Shown here: one piece after another, positions 54,285 through 62,762 of the stretch
How positions within the stretch are numbered: position 1 is the stretch's first letter
How the letters are laid out: each line of letters begins with the position of its first letter
Assembly (NCBI RefSeq): GCF_014596515.1
Contig: NZ_MSJQ01000062.1
Location: 1 to 64,000 of the forward strand
Direction: 5' to 3'
Source of the DNA: Streptomyces sp. CBMA156
GTDB taxonomy: Bacteria; Actinomycetota; Actinomycetes; Streptomycetales; Streptomycetaceae
Length of the DNA: 64,000 nucleotides
Notes under the pieces: model-generated
Database searches by the model: none
Told to the model about the DNA's origin: nothing
The model's input: the letters and a program-made list of their open reading frames with translations, nothing else
Translations under genes and position numbers: made by a program

Positions 54285-55214
54285 GGCCTGTCTGATAATT
54301 AATCTTGTGGCAGGTCGAGGCGAGCTGACGGACGCGGCGTGGGAGCGGATAGAGCCCTTGTTGCCGCGGGTGGACGGGCGTGGTCGTCCGTGGCGTGATC
54401 ACCGGCAGGTGGTCAACGGTGTGTTGTGGCGGCTTCGGACAGGGGCTCCGTGGCGCGATCTCCCGGAGCGGTATGGGCCGTGGCAGACGGTCTACGAGCG
54501 GTTCGCCCGCTGGGAGGCGGACGGGACCTGGGCGCGGCTGCTCGAACACGTTCAGGTCCGCGACGACGCGGTGGGCCGGGTGGAGTGGACCGTCGCGGTC
54601 GACTCCACGGTCAACCGGGCCCACCAGCACGCCGCCGGCGCCCGCAAAAAGGGGCCGCAGACGGGGACGAACTGGAAGATCCGGGCCGCTCGCAGACGCG
54701 CCAGGCCCTCGGCCGGTCCCGAGGCGGGCTGACCACCAAGGTCCACCTCGCCGTCGACGGCCGGGGCCTGCCGCTGTCGATCGTGCTCACTCCGGGAAAC
54801 GTCAACGATGCGACCGCGTTCGGCCAGGCCCTCGACGGGATCCGCGTCCCGCGTTCGGGCCCGGGTCGCCCGCGCACGACACCGTTGCGGGTGCTGGGCG
54901 ACAAGGCCTACTCCAGCAGGGCGATCCGCCACCTGCTGCGGCGCCGGGGCATCGCCGCCACGATCCCCGAACGCCGCGACCAGGTCGGCAACCGCCGACG
55001 CCGAGGGCGTTCCGGCGGCCGACCGCCCGTCTTCGACAAGGAGATCTACCGCGACCGCAACGTGGTCGAACGATGCTTCGCCCGCCTCAAGCAGTTCCGT
55101 GCGATCGCGACCAGGTTCGACAAGCTCGCCGACCGCTACCGAGCAGGAGTCGTCCTGGCCTCCCTGATCCTCTGGCTCCGCGAACCGGCCAGGTGATCAT
55201 TTATCAGACAGGCC
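54285..55214 (+). mobile_element. IS5-type insertion sequence, complete
   Basis: Terminal inverted repeats GGCCTGTCTGATAA (54285-54298) and TTATCAGACAGGCC (55201-55214) are exact reverse complements. The flanks (CTAA left, TTAG right) give at most a short TA duplication. The element is 930 bp with one transposase in two frames. It inserted directly after the stop codon of array gene 22 and before that gene's terminator. Confidence 0.88.
54307..55196 (+). CDS. IS5-type transposase, two frames joined by a probable -1 shift
   Basis: First frame from GTG 54307: ELTDAAWERIEPLLPRVDGR, VLWRLRTGAPWRDLPERYGP, VAVDSTVNRAHQHAAGARKK (first catalytic Asp). Second frame: QALGRSRGGLTTKVHLAVDG, VLGDKAYSSRAIRHLLRRRG, RNVVERCFARLKQFRAIATR (later Asp and Glu). 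The first frame stops at 54732. The overlap contains CGCAAAAAGGGG near 54648, a plausible slippery site for programmed -1 frameshifting as in related IS elements. Confidence 0.85.
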
Positions 55215-55217
55215 TTA

Positions 55218-55269
55218 GCCCGCCCGGACTGCGCCACAACCCGGCTCGCCCAACTCGGGGCGGGCCTTT
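55218..55269 (+). terminator. Terminator-like inverted repeat after the IS element
   Basis: GCCCGCCC near 55218 pairs with GGGCGGGC near 55259, with an inner GC-rich loop, followed by CTTTCG. It probably served array gene 22 before the IS landed between them. Confidence 0.55.
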
Positions 55270-55289
55270 CGTGTTTCGGAAAGGAAATC

Positions 55290-55510
55290 ATGGACGAGAC
55301 CAGCGTCCTGCCGGCCGCAGACTCGATGCGGCCCGACGACACCAGCCCCCCGTTCCCCGACGGCACACCCTGGCACCCGCACTACGCGGACCAAAGGAGT
55401 TCGAGAGGGACACGCTGAAGGCCCACATGAACGCTGCGGACCTGGATGCGCGCGACAAGAACGCGCGCTTCGAGCAGATCGTCGAGAACTTCAAGACCGA
55501 GGAGAACTAG
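55290..55510 (+). pseudogene. Array gene 23: small protein with a one-base frame break
   Basis: ATG 55290 after AAGGAAA: MDETSVLPAADSMRPDDTSP, then PDGTPWHPHYA. Beyond 55390 a second frame continues (KEFERDTLKAHMNAADLDAR, DKNARFEQIVENFKTEEN) to the stop at 55510. One missing base near 55393 would restore a ~73-aa protein. The next gene starts 2 bp after the stop. Confidence 0.55.
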
Positions 55511-55512
55511 CT

Positions 55513-56586
55513 ATGAACAGGTGCGACGACGACCCGAAGTGCCGGGCCAACGAGGAGATCACGCTCCTTGCCCACGTGCGCCGAGACGAGGCCGGTCAGC
55601 TCCATCTCCACCAGCTGAACCCCCGCGATGTGCAGAGCGTCGAGCACGACGTGGACGAGGATCACGCTCACGGAGTGACCAGCACTCTCGAACAGCACGA
55701 GCGGATGCTGCCCGAGCTGGAAGCGCTGGCCAAGCGCGTCATGGAGAAGCTGAACAGCGGAACCGCGACGCGCCGCCTGGACATCGTCATAGACCGCGAA
55801 GTGGACTCCAGCACGTACCTGCACGTCTTCCGCGGCGGCTACGAGGTGTCGGAGCACGGCTACTCGGTCCACATGATCGACCCCGGAGCCGGAGACACCG
55901 ACCACGCGTGGTACGAGAATCTGATCTCTAACAGCGCCGACGCGCCCGAGAAGGTGCGGGACAGGATCCGCGAGATCGCCGGCGAGTACCACGACGAGGA
56001 CGGCGACTGCGACGAGTGCGACCCGGGCTCGGCCGAAACGGCGGAGGAGATCGCGCGCCTGAGCGCCGTGCGCCGGGCCGACGGACGGTTCTTCTACAAC
56101 GGGCAGGTCGCCACCGTGATCGACCGCATTACCGGAGAGCCCGTGGACGTCGGCGAGACCCTCACACGCGTCGGCCGCGACATCCGCAAACCCGTCGTTT
56201 TCAAGGGCGTCTACTTCAACGAGGCCACCGGTGAGCACGCCAACATGGCGATCTGCCACGCCACGAGCCCCATATCCGGCGCCGTCACCGAGCAACGGTG
56301 GAGCCTCGACATGGTCGGACTGGCCTTCCGCTACCCCGACGGCCGGATCTACGACGTCGCCGCCACCTCCTACTCGATCATGATCGACGAGGAGAAGTTC
56401 GAGCCCGGACTGCTGCGCACGGACCAGGAGACCGGGCGCGAGGTGAGGATCCTCCACCCGTCCTCCCTCGGGGAGGTCAACGTCCGCTACCTCGACAACG
56501 ACGAACAGTTCTGTACCCGCAACGCGGCCCGGTTCGGGATCACCCTCCAGCCGTGGAGCGTCGACATCGAGCTGGGCCGCGCCTGA
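55513..56586 (+). CDS. Array gene 24: large hypothetical protein
   Basis: A 357-aa acidic protein, the largest of the array. Visible segments: DDDPKCRANEEITLLAHVRR; RLDIVIDREVDSSTYLHVFR; GDCDECDPGSAETAEEIARL (Cys-x-x-Cys); WSLDMVGLAFRYPDGRIYDV; FCTRNAARFGITLQPWSVDI. No recognised domain, signal or membrane segment. Starts 2 bp after gene 23 and is followed by a strong hairpin. Confidence 0.68.
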   Translation: MNRCDDDPKCRANEEITLLAHVRRDEAGQLHLHQLNPRDVQSVEHDVDEDHAHGVTSTLEQHERMLPELEALAKRVMEKLNSGTATRRLDIVIDREVDSSTYLHVFRGGYEVSEHGYSVHMIDPGAGDTDHAWYENLISNSADAPEKVRDRIREIAGEYHDEDGDCDECDPGSAETAEEIARLSAVRRADGRFFYNGQVATVIDRITGEPVDVGETLTRVGRDIRKPVVFKGVYFNEATGEHANMAICHATSPISGAVTEQRWSLDMVGLAFRYPDGRIYDVAATSYSIMIDEEKFEPGLLRTDQETGREVRILHPSSLGEVNVRYLDNDEQFCTRNAARFGITLQPWSVDIELGRA

Positions 56587-56639
56587 CACAGCTCGCAGCA
56601 ACAAGTCAACCAGGGCGGCTCTGACCTGACGAGTTCGAC

Positions 56640-56674
56640 GGCGCCCGGAGCCCCTGAGGGAGTGTCCGGGCGCC
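56640..56674 (+). terminator. Perfect 10-bp-stem hairpin after array gene 24
   Basis: GGCGCCCGGA pairs exactly with TCCGGGCGCC across a 15-base loop. There is no T-run, so it may terminate weakly or act in the leader of the next gene. Confidence 0.6.
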
Positions 56675-56727
56675 GGCGTATCCGGAAATCAGAGAAGCGC
56701 AAACCAACGAGGTTCAAGGAGAAACCT

Positions 56728-56919
56728 GTGCCCAAGAAGTTCCTAGTGACGATGATGGTGCAACGTTCGGTCTGGTACGTGGTCGAGGCGGACAACGACA
56801 AGGAGGCGATGCGCGAGGCCGTGGAAGCCGCGAAGGCGAATAAGCGCGCCTACCTGACCAAGCCGTGGCGATACTGCGTCACCCTCGTCGGTGACATGGA
56901 CCCGAAGAAGGGCTTCTGA
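56728..56919 (+). CDS. Array gene 25: small hypothetical protein (63 aa)
   Basis: KKFLVTMMVQRSVWYVVEAD, then a helix NDKEAMREAVEAAKANKRAY and a strand (RYCVTLVGDMDPKKGF): a compact alpha/beta fold. GTG 56728 is chosen because AAGGAG stands 6 bases upstream. Not recognised. Confidence 0.68.
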   Translation: MPKKFLVTMMVQRSVWYVVEADNDKEAMREAVEAAKANKRAYLTKPWRYCVTLVGDMDPKKGF

Positions 56920-56920
56920 C

Positions 56921-57169
56921 ATGCGTCAGAAGATCAAATTCCATCCGATGATCGGCGGGGTCGAGCAACACGTCACTCACCCCGCCAAGCACCGCGGCTA
57001 CCGGCATCTCGTCGCCCGATCCGTCTCCATGGCGGTCTGCAGGTTGTCACCGGCCGGGCCGACAGCCGCAGCTCCACCCTACGGATCGCGCACGAGGTCG
57101 CGACGAAGGCCGGAAGTGAGATCCCCACGGGCGGCCGGACGGCTGGGGCGCCCGCGGATTCCGGCCTGA
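56921..57169 (+). CDS. Array gene 26: hypothetical protein, C-terminus doubtful
   Basis: ATG 56921 directly after the previous stop: MRQKIKFHPMIGGVEQHVTH, then PAKHRGYRHLVA. After about residue 40 the sequence loses sense while another frame (VVTGRADSRSSTLRIAHEVA) looks better, so the gene may be frame-broken or shorter. The rest of the stretch to 57343 holds no clear gene. Confidence 0.42.
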   Translation: MRQKIKFHPMIGGVEQHVTHPAKHRGYRHLVARSVSMAVCRLSPAGPTAAAPPYGSRTRSRRRPEVRSPRAAGRLGRPRIPA

Positions 57170-57343
57170 CTGGGAGCTCGACTGGACCGCCGCAGCCGTG
57201 GGTCGCTGGGCGCGCCTCTGCCGCTCAAGCAAGCCCAGCACCTTCGAGTTGTAGCTCTGCCCCGGGACAGCCGCTCTGCTTGGCCGGCTTCGACGGCTGC
57301 CCCGGGCCACCCACCCCGTACGAGACGAGAGGGAAACCTCAGT

Positions 57344-58030
57344 ATGCACGTCGTCCTGCGCACCAGGGGCCGGTTCGGCCCGCGCACCCTCCGGATAGCC
57401 ATCGCAGCCGTGCCGCTGACCGGCTGGGTGGTGCACGCCGTCGCGCTGCACATGAAGCTCGCCGCAGCGAAGAAAGATCCGCTGACCCGCCTTCTGCGCC
57501 GCGACGCCTATACTGCCCGCGCCCGCCGGCTCCTGGCCCGCCACGGCGACGACACGACCGCAGTCATGGTCGACGCGGACAGGTTCAAGCGGATCAACGA
57601 CGGCCTCGGGCACGCGGCGGGCGACACCGTCCTCGTAGCATTCGGTGCCCGGCTCACCGCCTGGGCGGGCCCACGTGCCGCCGTCGGCCGTCTCGGAGGT
57701 GATGAGTTCGCCGTGGTCCTGGAGCTGACCGCAGGCAACCTCGAGCAGCGCCTGGATCAGCTGGTGCGGATGCTGCACACCCCGGTCACGCTGGACGACG
57801 GGAGCACCGTCGACGTGGCCGCGTCGGTCGGCGCCGCGACCCCGACTTCGGTCGGTTCCCGCGACCTGACCGTGCTGCAGAGGGCGGCGGACGCCGCCCT
57901 CTACGACGGCAAGCAGTCGGGTCGCGCGGTCCTCGCGACGGTGCGGCACCGCAAGGTTCCGTCCGTCAACGGCCGTCGGGCCGGACGTCCGGGCACCAAC
58001 GCGGGAGGCTATGACCCAGAATCGCCCTAG
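57344..58030 (+). CDS. GGDEF-domain protein (diguanylate-cyclase-like)
   Basis: A 228-aa protein. An N-terminal hydrophobic segment (LRIAIAAVPLTGWVVHAVAL) is followed by a GGDEF domain: DPLTRLLRRDAYTARA, VMVDADRFKRINDGLGHAAG, and the intact signature RLGGDEFAVVL, then ASVGAATPTSVG and DAALYDGKQSGR. All expected active-site residues are visible, so cyclic-di-GMP synthesis is possible. There is no sensor domain beyond the membrane anchor. Small GGDEF proteins of this type occur on Streptomyces plasmids and elements. Confidence 0.85.
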   Translation: MHVVLRTRGRFGPRTLRIAIAAVPLTGWVVHAVALHMKLAAAKKDPLTRLLRRDAYTARARRLLARHGDDTTAVMVDADRFKRINDGLGHAAGDTVLVAFGARLTAWAGPRAAVGRLGGDEFAVVLELTAGNLEQRLDQLVRMLHTPVTLDDGSTVDVAASVGAATPTSVGSRDLTVLQRAADAALYDGKQSGRAVLATVRHRKVPSVNGRRAGRPGTNAGGYDPESP

Positions 58031-58116
58031 AAATTCACTAACACGTCATCACAGTTGTTCTCTGGCACGGCCGATCATTCACTGGCCGGTGCCCACGGCT
58101 GGCTGTGTCCGAGAAA

Positions 58117-58144
58117 TTGAAGTTTGAAGACTAACGGATATACT
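58117..58144 (+). promoter_or_regulatory. Candidate promoter, TTGAAG-16-TATACT
   Basis: TTGAAG at 58117-58122 and TATACT at 58139-58144 with a 16-base spacer, in an AT-richer segment. It points right, into the region antisense to the PIN gene, where no convincing plus-strand gene starts. It could drive an antisense transcript. Confidence 0.45.
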
Positions 58145-58267
58145 CAGGGTCCCCGTGGAAGTCCGTGCCAAGTGTCACCTTCTCCGAATGGCCCCCGGGG
58201 CGGGCGTACGAGGCGTCTCAGTGGCTGTAGCTGCTCTCGCCTTCAGCGGCGTGGACGTCCAGGGCCG

Positions 58268-58978
58268 TCACCCCGCGACCAGCCGGCCGGTCCGCCACAG
58301 ATACCAGAGAGCCCCGGCCACGGCGGCGGCCGTAAGCCCGGGCCGACGGGCCGCGACGTCCACGAGCGTGCCGACGCCGGGCATCGTCGCCTCCAGCACG
58401 CACCCGGCGAGGATCACCGCGTTGGAGCCGTGCGCCTCCAGGCCCGCCGTCAGCAGCAGGGTCTGCGCCGCCGCCAGCGAGTCCATGACGGCCAGGCCGA
58501 ACCGCTCGAACACCTTGTCCCGGGTGAACAGGACTGCCGGGCCCAGGAGTTCGGCCAGCGCCATCGTCGGGGCGTCGTCGGGGTCGCGATGCTGCGCCGC
58601 GGGCAGGCCCGGGACCTGGCGCAGGATGTGCCGGGACCCGTGGGGGAGTTGGTCGCGGATCTCCAGGTGCACCACCTGCACCAGCGGCAGGACGTGCTCG
58701 CGCAGCGCGGCAGCCGCCGCCGAGGCGGGGATCTTGAAGGCGCGGGCCATCTTGGGCAGGTGCTCCTCCAGTTCCCCCATCACGTGCGGCGCCATGTAGG
58801 GAGTGGCCCGCCGGGTGCCGGCCAGTGCTGCCAGCGGGTGGTGCGGCCGTCCCTGCTTGGCCTGGCTGCAGGCTTCGATCAGGAGGGCGTTGGTGTCCAG
58901 TACCGCCAGCAGCATCCGGCCGGGCAGCGCCATCGGGTCGATGGCGGCCGGGTTCAGCGGCCACGTCCCGGGCGCCAT
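58268..58978 (-). CDS. PIN-domain protein
   Basis: A 236-aa protein. A PIN nuclease-type start (RMLLAVLDTNALLIEACSQA) supplies the first acidic site. Later acidic residues lie in APHVMGELEEHL and FTRDKVFERFGLAVMDSL. The C-terminal part has a hydrophobic stretch (LTAAAVAGALWYLW). PIN domains are RNases. No antitoxin-like partner is next to it. ATG 58978 is used; ATG 58933 is an alternative closer to the domain start. Confidence 0.7.
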   Translation of the reverse strand: MAPGTWPLNPAAIDPMALPGRMLLAVLDTNALLIEACSQAKQGRPHHPLAALAGTRRATPYMAPHVMGELEEHLPKMARAFKIPASAAAAALREHVLPLVQVVHLEIRDQLPHGSRHILRQVPGLPAAQHRDPDDAPTMALAELLGPAVLFTRDKVFERFGLAVMDSLAAAQTLLLTAGLEAHGSNAVILAGCVLEATMPGVGTLVDVAARRPGLTAAAVAGALWYLWRTGRLVAG

Positions 58979-59173
58979 AGCCAGCCGGGGAAGATGACCC
59001 CGGTGGACATCCGTCCCCTCCGGCCCGTCTCCGACGGCGAATCCCCAATGGGGACGATCGAGCGGGCGTGAAGCGATTTCCCGGCTGCCGGCCGCTCCGG
59101 CGTGGCAAGCTGGGGCCCGGCCCAGGTCAGGCTGGGCGGCCTGGCACGGGCACGGCGTGCCGAAGGGGTGGAC

Positions 59174-60067
59174 GTGCCGTTCGTTCAGAAGCTGCTGGGG
59201 ATCCTGCCCGAGAGGACACCGTTGCCCCGCCCCCGCGCGGGGGAGACCGGGCTCGCCATCGCCTGGTCCGTCGCCGGCCCCCTCGCCGTCGCCTACATGG
59301 CGATCGCCATCGCGGCGGCCTGGCCAGGTGCCCAGGCCGCGGCATCGGGCGCTGCCACGTCCGGCGCGGGCTCCACCACCGCGGACGGCTCGCTGCTGGC
59401 GGCCTCGGTCTGGTTGGGGCTGTCCGTACCCGCGTGGCTGATGATGTGGAGCGCCGAGAGGGCACCGGCGATCGGACTGCCCCGCATGCCACCCCGGCAC
59501 CTGCTCGCAGCCACCTGCGCGGTGTTCTGCCTGGCCGAAGCCCCCGCGTTCGTCGCGAGTGTGGTCTTCGAACTCACCCGCTCCCACTCAAACACCCTGG
59601 CCGCCTACTCCGCCAACGGTAGCGGCAGTACCTTCCTGGGGGACGTTGCCACCTCCGCGGCCGCCGGCATCAGCGAGGAAATCGTCGTCCTGGTCCTGCC
59701 CGCCCTGGCCGCCTGGCGTATCGGCCAGGCGCTCACCGGAGCGCGGCAGCGGCGCTACGGCCTGCTCGTGCTAGTCGTGGTCCTGACCGGAGCGCGGTTG
59801 TCGTACCACCTGGAGCACGGACTGGCCGCTGCTCCGCTCGTGCCGTGGGCGATCGTCAGCGTGCTGCTCTACCTGCGCTCGCGTGCGGTGCTGCCCCTGA
59901 TGCTCGCCCACGCCGGCTACGACGTCCTGCTGGCGGTGGTCAACCGGATCACCCCCGCCTACGGCCTCGCTGTGTCGGTGACGATGTTCGCCGTGGTGAC
60001 CGCGGTTGCCCTTGTCACTGCGCTGGGGCTGGCGCCGGGCACCGGCCAGCGGGTCACCGCGGCCTGA
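59174..60067 (+). CDS. CPBP-family intramembrane metalloprotease
   Basis: A 297-aa polytopic protein, about eight hydrophobic helices. CPBP/Abi-type motifs are visible: GISEEIVVLVLPALAAW (the EE motif), LSYHLEHGLAAAPLVPW and LPLMLAHAGYDVLLAVVNR (the later His). The usual EExxxR Arg is replaced, so activity is uncertain. GTG 59174 is chosen because AAGGGG lies 5 bases upstream. Members process prenylated or membrane proteins and occur in bacteriocin immunity; the role here is unknown. Confidence 0.72.
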   Translation: MPFVQKLLGILPERTPLPRPRAGETGLAIAWSVAGPLAVAYMAIAIAAAWPGAQAAASGAATSGAGSTTADGSLLAASVWLGLSVPAWLMMWSAERAPAIGLPRMPPRHLLAATCAVFCLAEAPAFVASVVFELTRSHSNTLAAYSANGSGSTFLGDVATSAAAGISEEIVVLVLPALAAWRIGQALTGARQRRYGLLVLVVVLTGARLSYHLEHGLAAAPLVPWAIVSVLLYLRSRAVLPLMLAHAGYDVLLAVVNRITPAYGLAVSVTMFAVVTAVALVTALGLAPGTGQRVTAA

Positions 60068-60334
60068 CCAGCGGGGCGTGCTCCGATGGCCGGGCCCCGG
60101 TCCTGGTCGGGTGGGGGCGCCGTGTCTGAGAACGGTGGCTCGTCGACGTAGACGATGCCGACGAGCGGTGCGGTCCGCGGCTGTAGCCGCAGGACCTCCA
60201 AGCAATGCCGAGCCCGACCTAGCGCCGGCGGATTGTCAAGTACCCGTACGCCGATTCTCGGAGCTGGATAGCCTGCCGCTGGTTGGGCACGGCGTGAACC
60301 GCGACCTGGCCAACAGTCGCACACCCTCACGAAG

Positions 60335-61453
60335 TTGGAGCATCCCGATGGGGGAAGGCCAGCCGCCGACGCCGCGAAGCCCGTGCCGAGCCCGCCCGGC
60401 CGGCCGGCATCCAAGCTCTACCGCAACTTCCCCGCCCCGGTCATCGAGGCCTGCGAGGACGTGCTGCACGCCTACATCACCAGCGGCGCCCCCACCCGCG
60501 ACCTCAACGCCCTCCTCGACTGGCAGCCCCTCATCTACGCCGAGGAGGCCGCCCTGGAGGCCCTCGACCTGCTCAGCACCCGGCGCGGCACCAGCAGCGA
60601 CTTGCTGTTCACCAGCCTGTTCAACGAGCCGGTCTTCGAAGAGCTCACCCCCGCCATGCCACCACTGCTGCGCTTCCTGCGCGCCCGCCTGGCCAACCTC
60701 AACCCCACGCTGCGCCTGCCGGCGCAAACGCCCAATCCCGCACTCACCCTGCTGCTGCTCGCCGGGCAGGCGTTGGTCCAGGCCGTCGACGGGGTGCCGG
60801 GCGATCCGCGGGTGAAGCCGGTTCTGACGGAGTGCCTGACCCGGCTGGCGACGGCTCCGCTGGGGGAACGGGGCCAGCCGGGTGACCTCGGTTTCGCCCT
60901 GACCGACGAGGAGCGGCAGAACGCCGGCCCGGTGGTGTACGCGCGTGACGAGCTCCGCAGGGTCCTCACCGAGGCCGTGCCGCTCCGCCGCGCCGTCGCG
61001 GCTCCGGGCCGGCCCGGGGCCGCACCGCGTCAGGACTGCGGGTGGCCGGGGAAGGGGATGGCCTTCCAGCCCTCCTCCAGGACCGGGTTGTGCTCCAGGA
61101 ACTCGTGCCCCGTAAACAGCTGCTGCAGCGTCAGGGCGCCGTTCGGCGGGTCGGCGAGCAAGAGCTTGGACAGGCTGGTGTCGGTGATGGTGACGGCATG
61201 CTCCAGCTCGTGGATCGAGGCAGTGGTGATCGGGATCGTCTCGCCCGTCACCGGGTTCGGGGTGCGCTGGATCCCGGCGCGAAGCTCTGCGGTGTTGAGC
61301 AGGTGGAACGGCTCCATCGTGACCACCATGCCCCGCCGCGGCAGCTGGGGCGGGATCTGCGCGAACGCGGGGTTGCCCTCGGAGATGAGCCGATCGGTCC
61401 TCTCGATCTGGGGGAACGCCTCGCCGGGCGTCCGGGCTAGCTTCTCGGCGTAG
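60335..61453 (+). CDS. Hypothetical protein; last third overlaps a convergent gene
   Basis: The convincing part runs from about 60400 to 61020 (ACEDVLHAYITSGAPTRDLN; SSDLLFTSLFNEPVFEELTP; LTLLLLAGQALVQAVDGVPG), a helical soluble protein. The frame stays open to 61453, but the last ~140 residues are antisense to the nuclease-like gene and look non-coding, so the natural stop was probably lost or lies at a frame break near 61030. The start is unclear: TTG 60335 or a later codon. Not recognised. Confidence 0.5.
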   Translation: MEHPDGGRPAADAAKPVPSPPGRPASKLYRNFPAPVIEACEDVLHAYITSGAPTRDLNALLDWQPLIYAEEAALEALDLLSTRRGTSSDLLFTSLFNEPVFEELTPAMPPLLRFLRARLANLNPTLRLPAQTPNPALTLLLLAGQALVQAVDGVPGDPRVKPVLTECLTRLATAPLGERGQPGDLGFALTDEERQNAGPVVYARDELRRVLTEAVPLRRAVAAPGRPGAAPRQDCGWPGKGMAFQPSSRTGLCSRNSCPVNSCCSVRAPFGGSASKSLDRLVSVMVTACSSSWIEAVVIGIVSPVTGFGVRWIPARSSAVLSRWNGSIVTTMPRRGSWGGICANAGLPSEMSRSVLSIWGNASPGVRASFSA

Positions 61454-62529
61454 TTCTCCGCGCCGAGGCGAAGGTCAGCGTTGGGCCGGGCGGACTTGAC
61501 CTCGACCAGCAGCACCAGATCGGGGAAGACGACGATCCAGTCAACGGACTTGCCGTTCTCCCCCTTCTTGTCGCCCTGCCACTTGATCTCAGGGAAGGCC
61601 GTCGCGTTGTCGAGCAGATCCAGCTGGCGCCCGACATACGCCTCGAAGAGCGGCCCGAGGTCGTTGGCAAACGCCTTGCCGCGCGGCGTGAGGTTCTCCT
61701 CGCCACCGGTGTAGTAGAGGCCGAGCATGCTCGCCTTGGACAGGACCGCGGCCGGCACCGGGACCAGGTACCCATCGCCGAACCCCGCGACCAACGGCGT
61801 CGTCCGCAGGGGGTTGTGGTCGTAGCGACGCAGCAGCGGGTCCGAGGCCGGGCGGTAGGTCGCTCGGAGCCTGTCGGCGTCGGTCACGAAGTGGCGCTCC
61901 ACGACCGCGGTCGCCTCGGCGGCGGACCGCAAAGAGGTGAAGGTCGAGTAGTCCGCCGGGGCAAGCATCATGTCCGGGATGAAGCGACCCTTGAGGTCCG
62001 GGACGCTGGTGACAGTCGCCCAGATGTAGCGGGCAAGGCCCACGTAGTCGGCCACCGAGCACCCGAGGACGTCCTGCGCCCAGTCCGGGCCGATCACCTT
62101 GAGAGGCTCTGGCGTGCTGGTCTGGGCGAGGATAGCGACCGCGCGACTCAGCTCGAAGTAGTCGTCCACCTGCCAGGTGAACTGTTGGCCGGCCACCCGC
62201 AGGAGCAGGCGCGTCAGCTTCTCCTCCGGCGACTCCTTGTAGAAGGGGTCGTCCAGGGCGAGGTAGGAGCCGAGGATCTGCCCCAGGTCGCGCGGCTGCG
62301 CCGGGGCGCGGTTGATTTCCTGGCCGAGAGCGAGGGAGATCCAGGCGGCGTCAGCAAGGGCCCAGGGCCCGTACACGCCAAGTCCTTCGTGTTCACGAAG
62401 GTCACGGGGGTGCGGGAGACGAGCGCTCGTGGACGCGATGAGCTCCACGAGTGAGCTCTGCGAGTGGCGCTGGATGCGCCGGATGTACTGGGAGTCCGGG
62501 ACGCCGGACGCGGGGACAGGCAGCAGCAT
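61030..62529 (-). CDS. PD-(D/E)XK nuclease-like protein
   Basis: A 499-aa protein. A long N-terminal helical part (RIQRHSQSSLVELIASTSAR; YFELSRAVAILAQTSTPEPL; RYIWATVTSVPDLKGRFIPD) is followed by a restriction-endonuclease-like core: EAYVGRQLDLLDNATAFPEI and SVDWIVVFPDLVLLVEVKSA, where D and ExK fit the PD-(D/E)XK pattern. ATG 62529 is preferred to an upstream in-frame start at 62682. No methyltransferase or helicase partner is adjacent. A solitary defence nuclease is an inference. Confidence 0.7.
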   Translation of the reverse strand: MLLPVPASGVPDSQYIRRIQRHSQSSLVELIASTSARLPHPRDLREHEGLGVYGPWALADAAWISLALGQEINRAPAQPRDLGQILGSYLALDDPFYKESPEEKLTRLLLRVAGQQFTWQVDDYFELSRAVAILAQTSTPEPLKVIGPDWAQDVLGCSVADYVGLARYIWATVTSVPDLKGRFIPDMMLAPADYSTFTSLRSAAEATAVVERHFVTDADRLRATYRPASDPLLRRYDHNPLRTTPLVAGFGDGYLVPVPAAVLSKASMLGLYYTGGEENLTPRGKAFANDLGPLFEAYVGRQLDLLDNATAFPEIKWQGDKKGENGKSVDWIVVFPDLVLLVEVKSARPNADLRLGAENYAEKLARTPGEAFPQIERTDRLISEGNPAFAQIPPQLPRRGMVVTMEPFHLLNTAELRAGIQRTPNPVTGETIPITTASIHELEHAVTITDTSLSKLLLADPPNGALTLQQLFTGHEFLEHNPVLEEGWKAIPFPGHPQS

Positions 62530-62762
62530 AACCGACGATTCTTCCGGGTTACGAGGCCGCTCCGCATCCGGTTTCTTACAACGCAGTGGGCCTGGGGCGC
62601 CCGGGTCGCGGCCCCCAGGAAGCTGCCAGCTCCAGCGCGGCCGTACGGGCGGCCAGGCTCGAACCGTGACCGGCCTCCTCACCGCTCCGTTGACCCCGGG
62701 GCCGGGTCATCGTGCAAGCGTTTCGGTCGAAACTCTTGGCTCGGGCGTTCGACGGCGGAGGG

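Noticed and set aside
59959-60414. Minus-strand frame containing PLVGIVYVDEPPFSDTAPP
   Set aside because: Short suggestive segment only; overlaps the CPBP gene end and has no domain or start.
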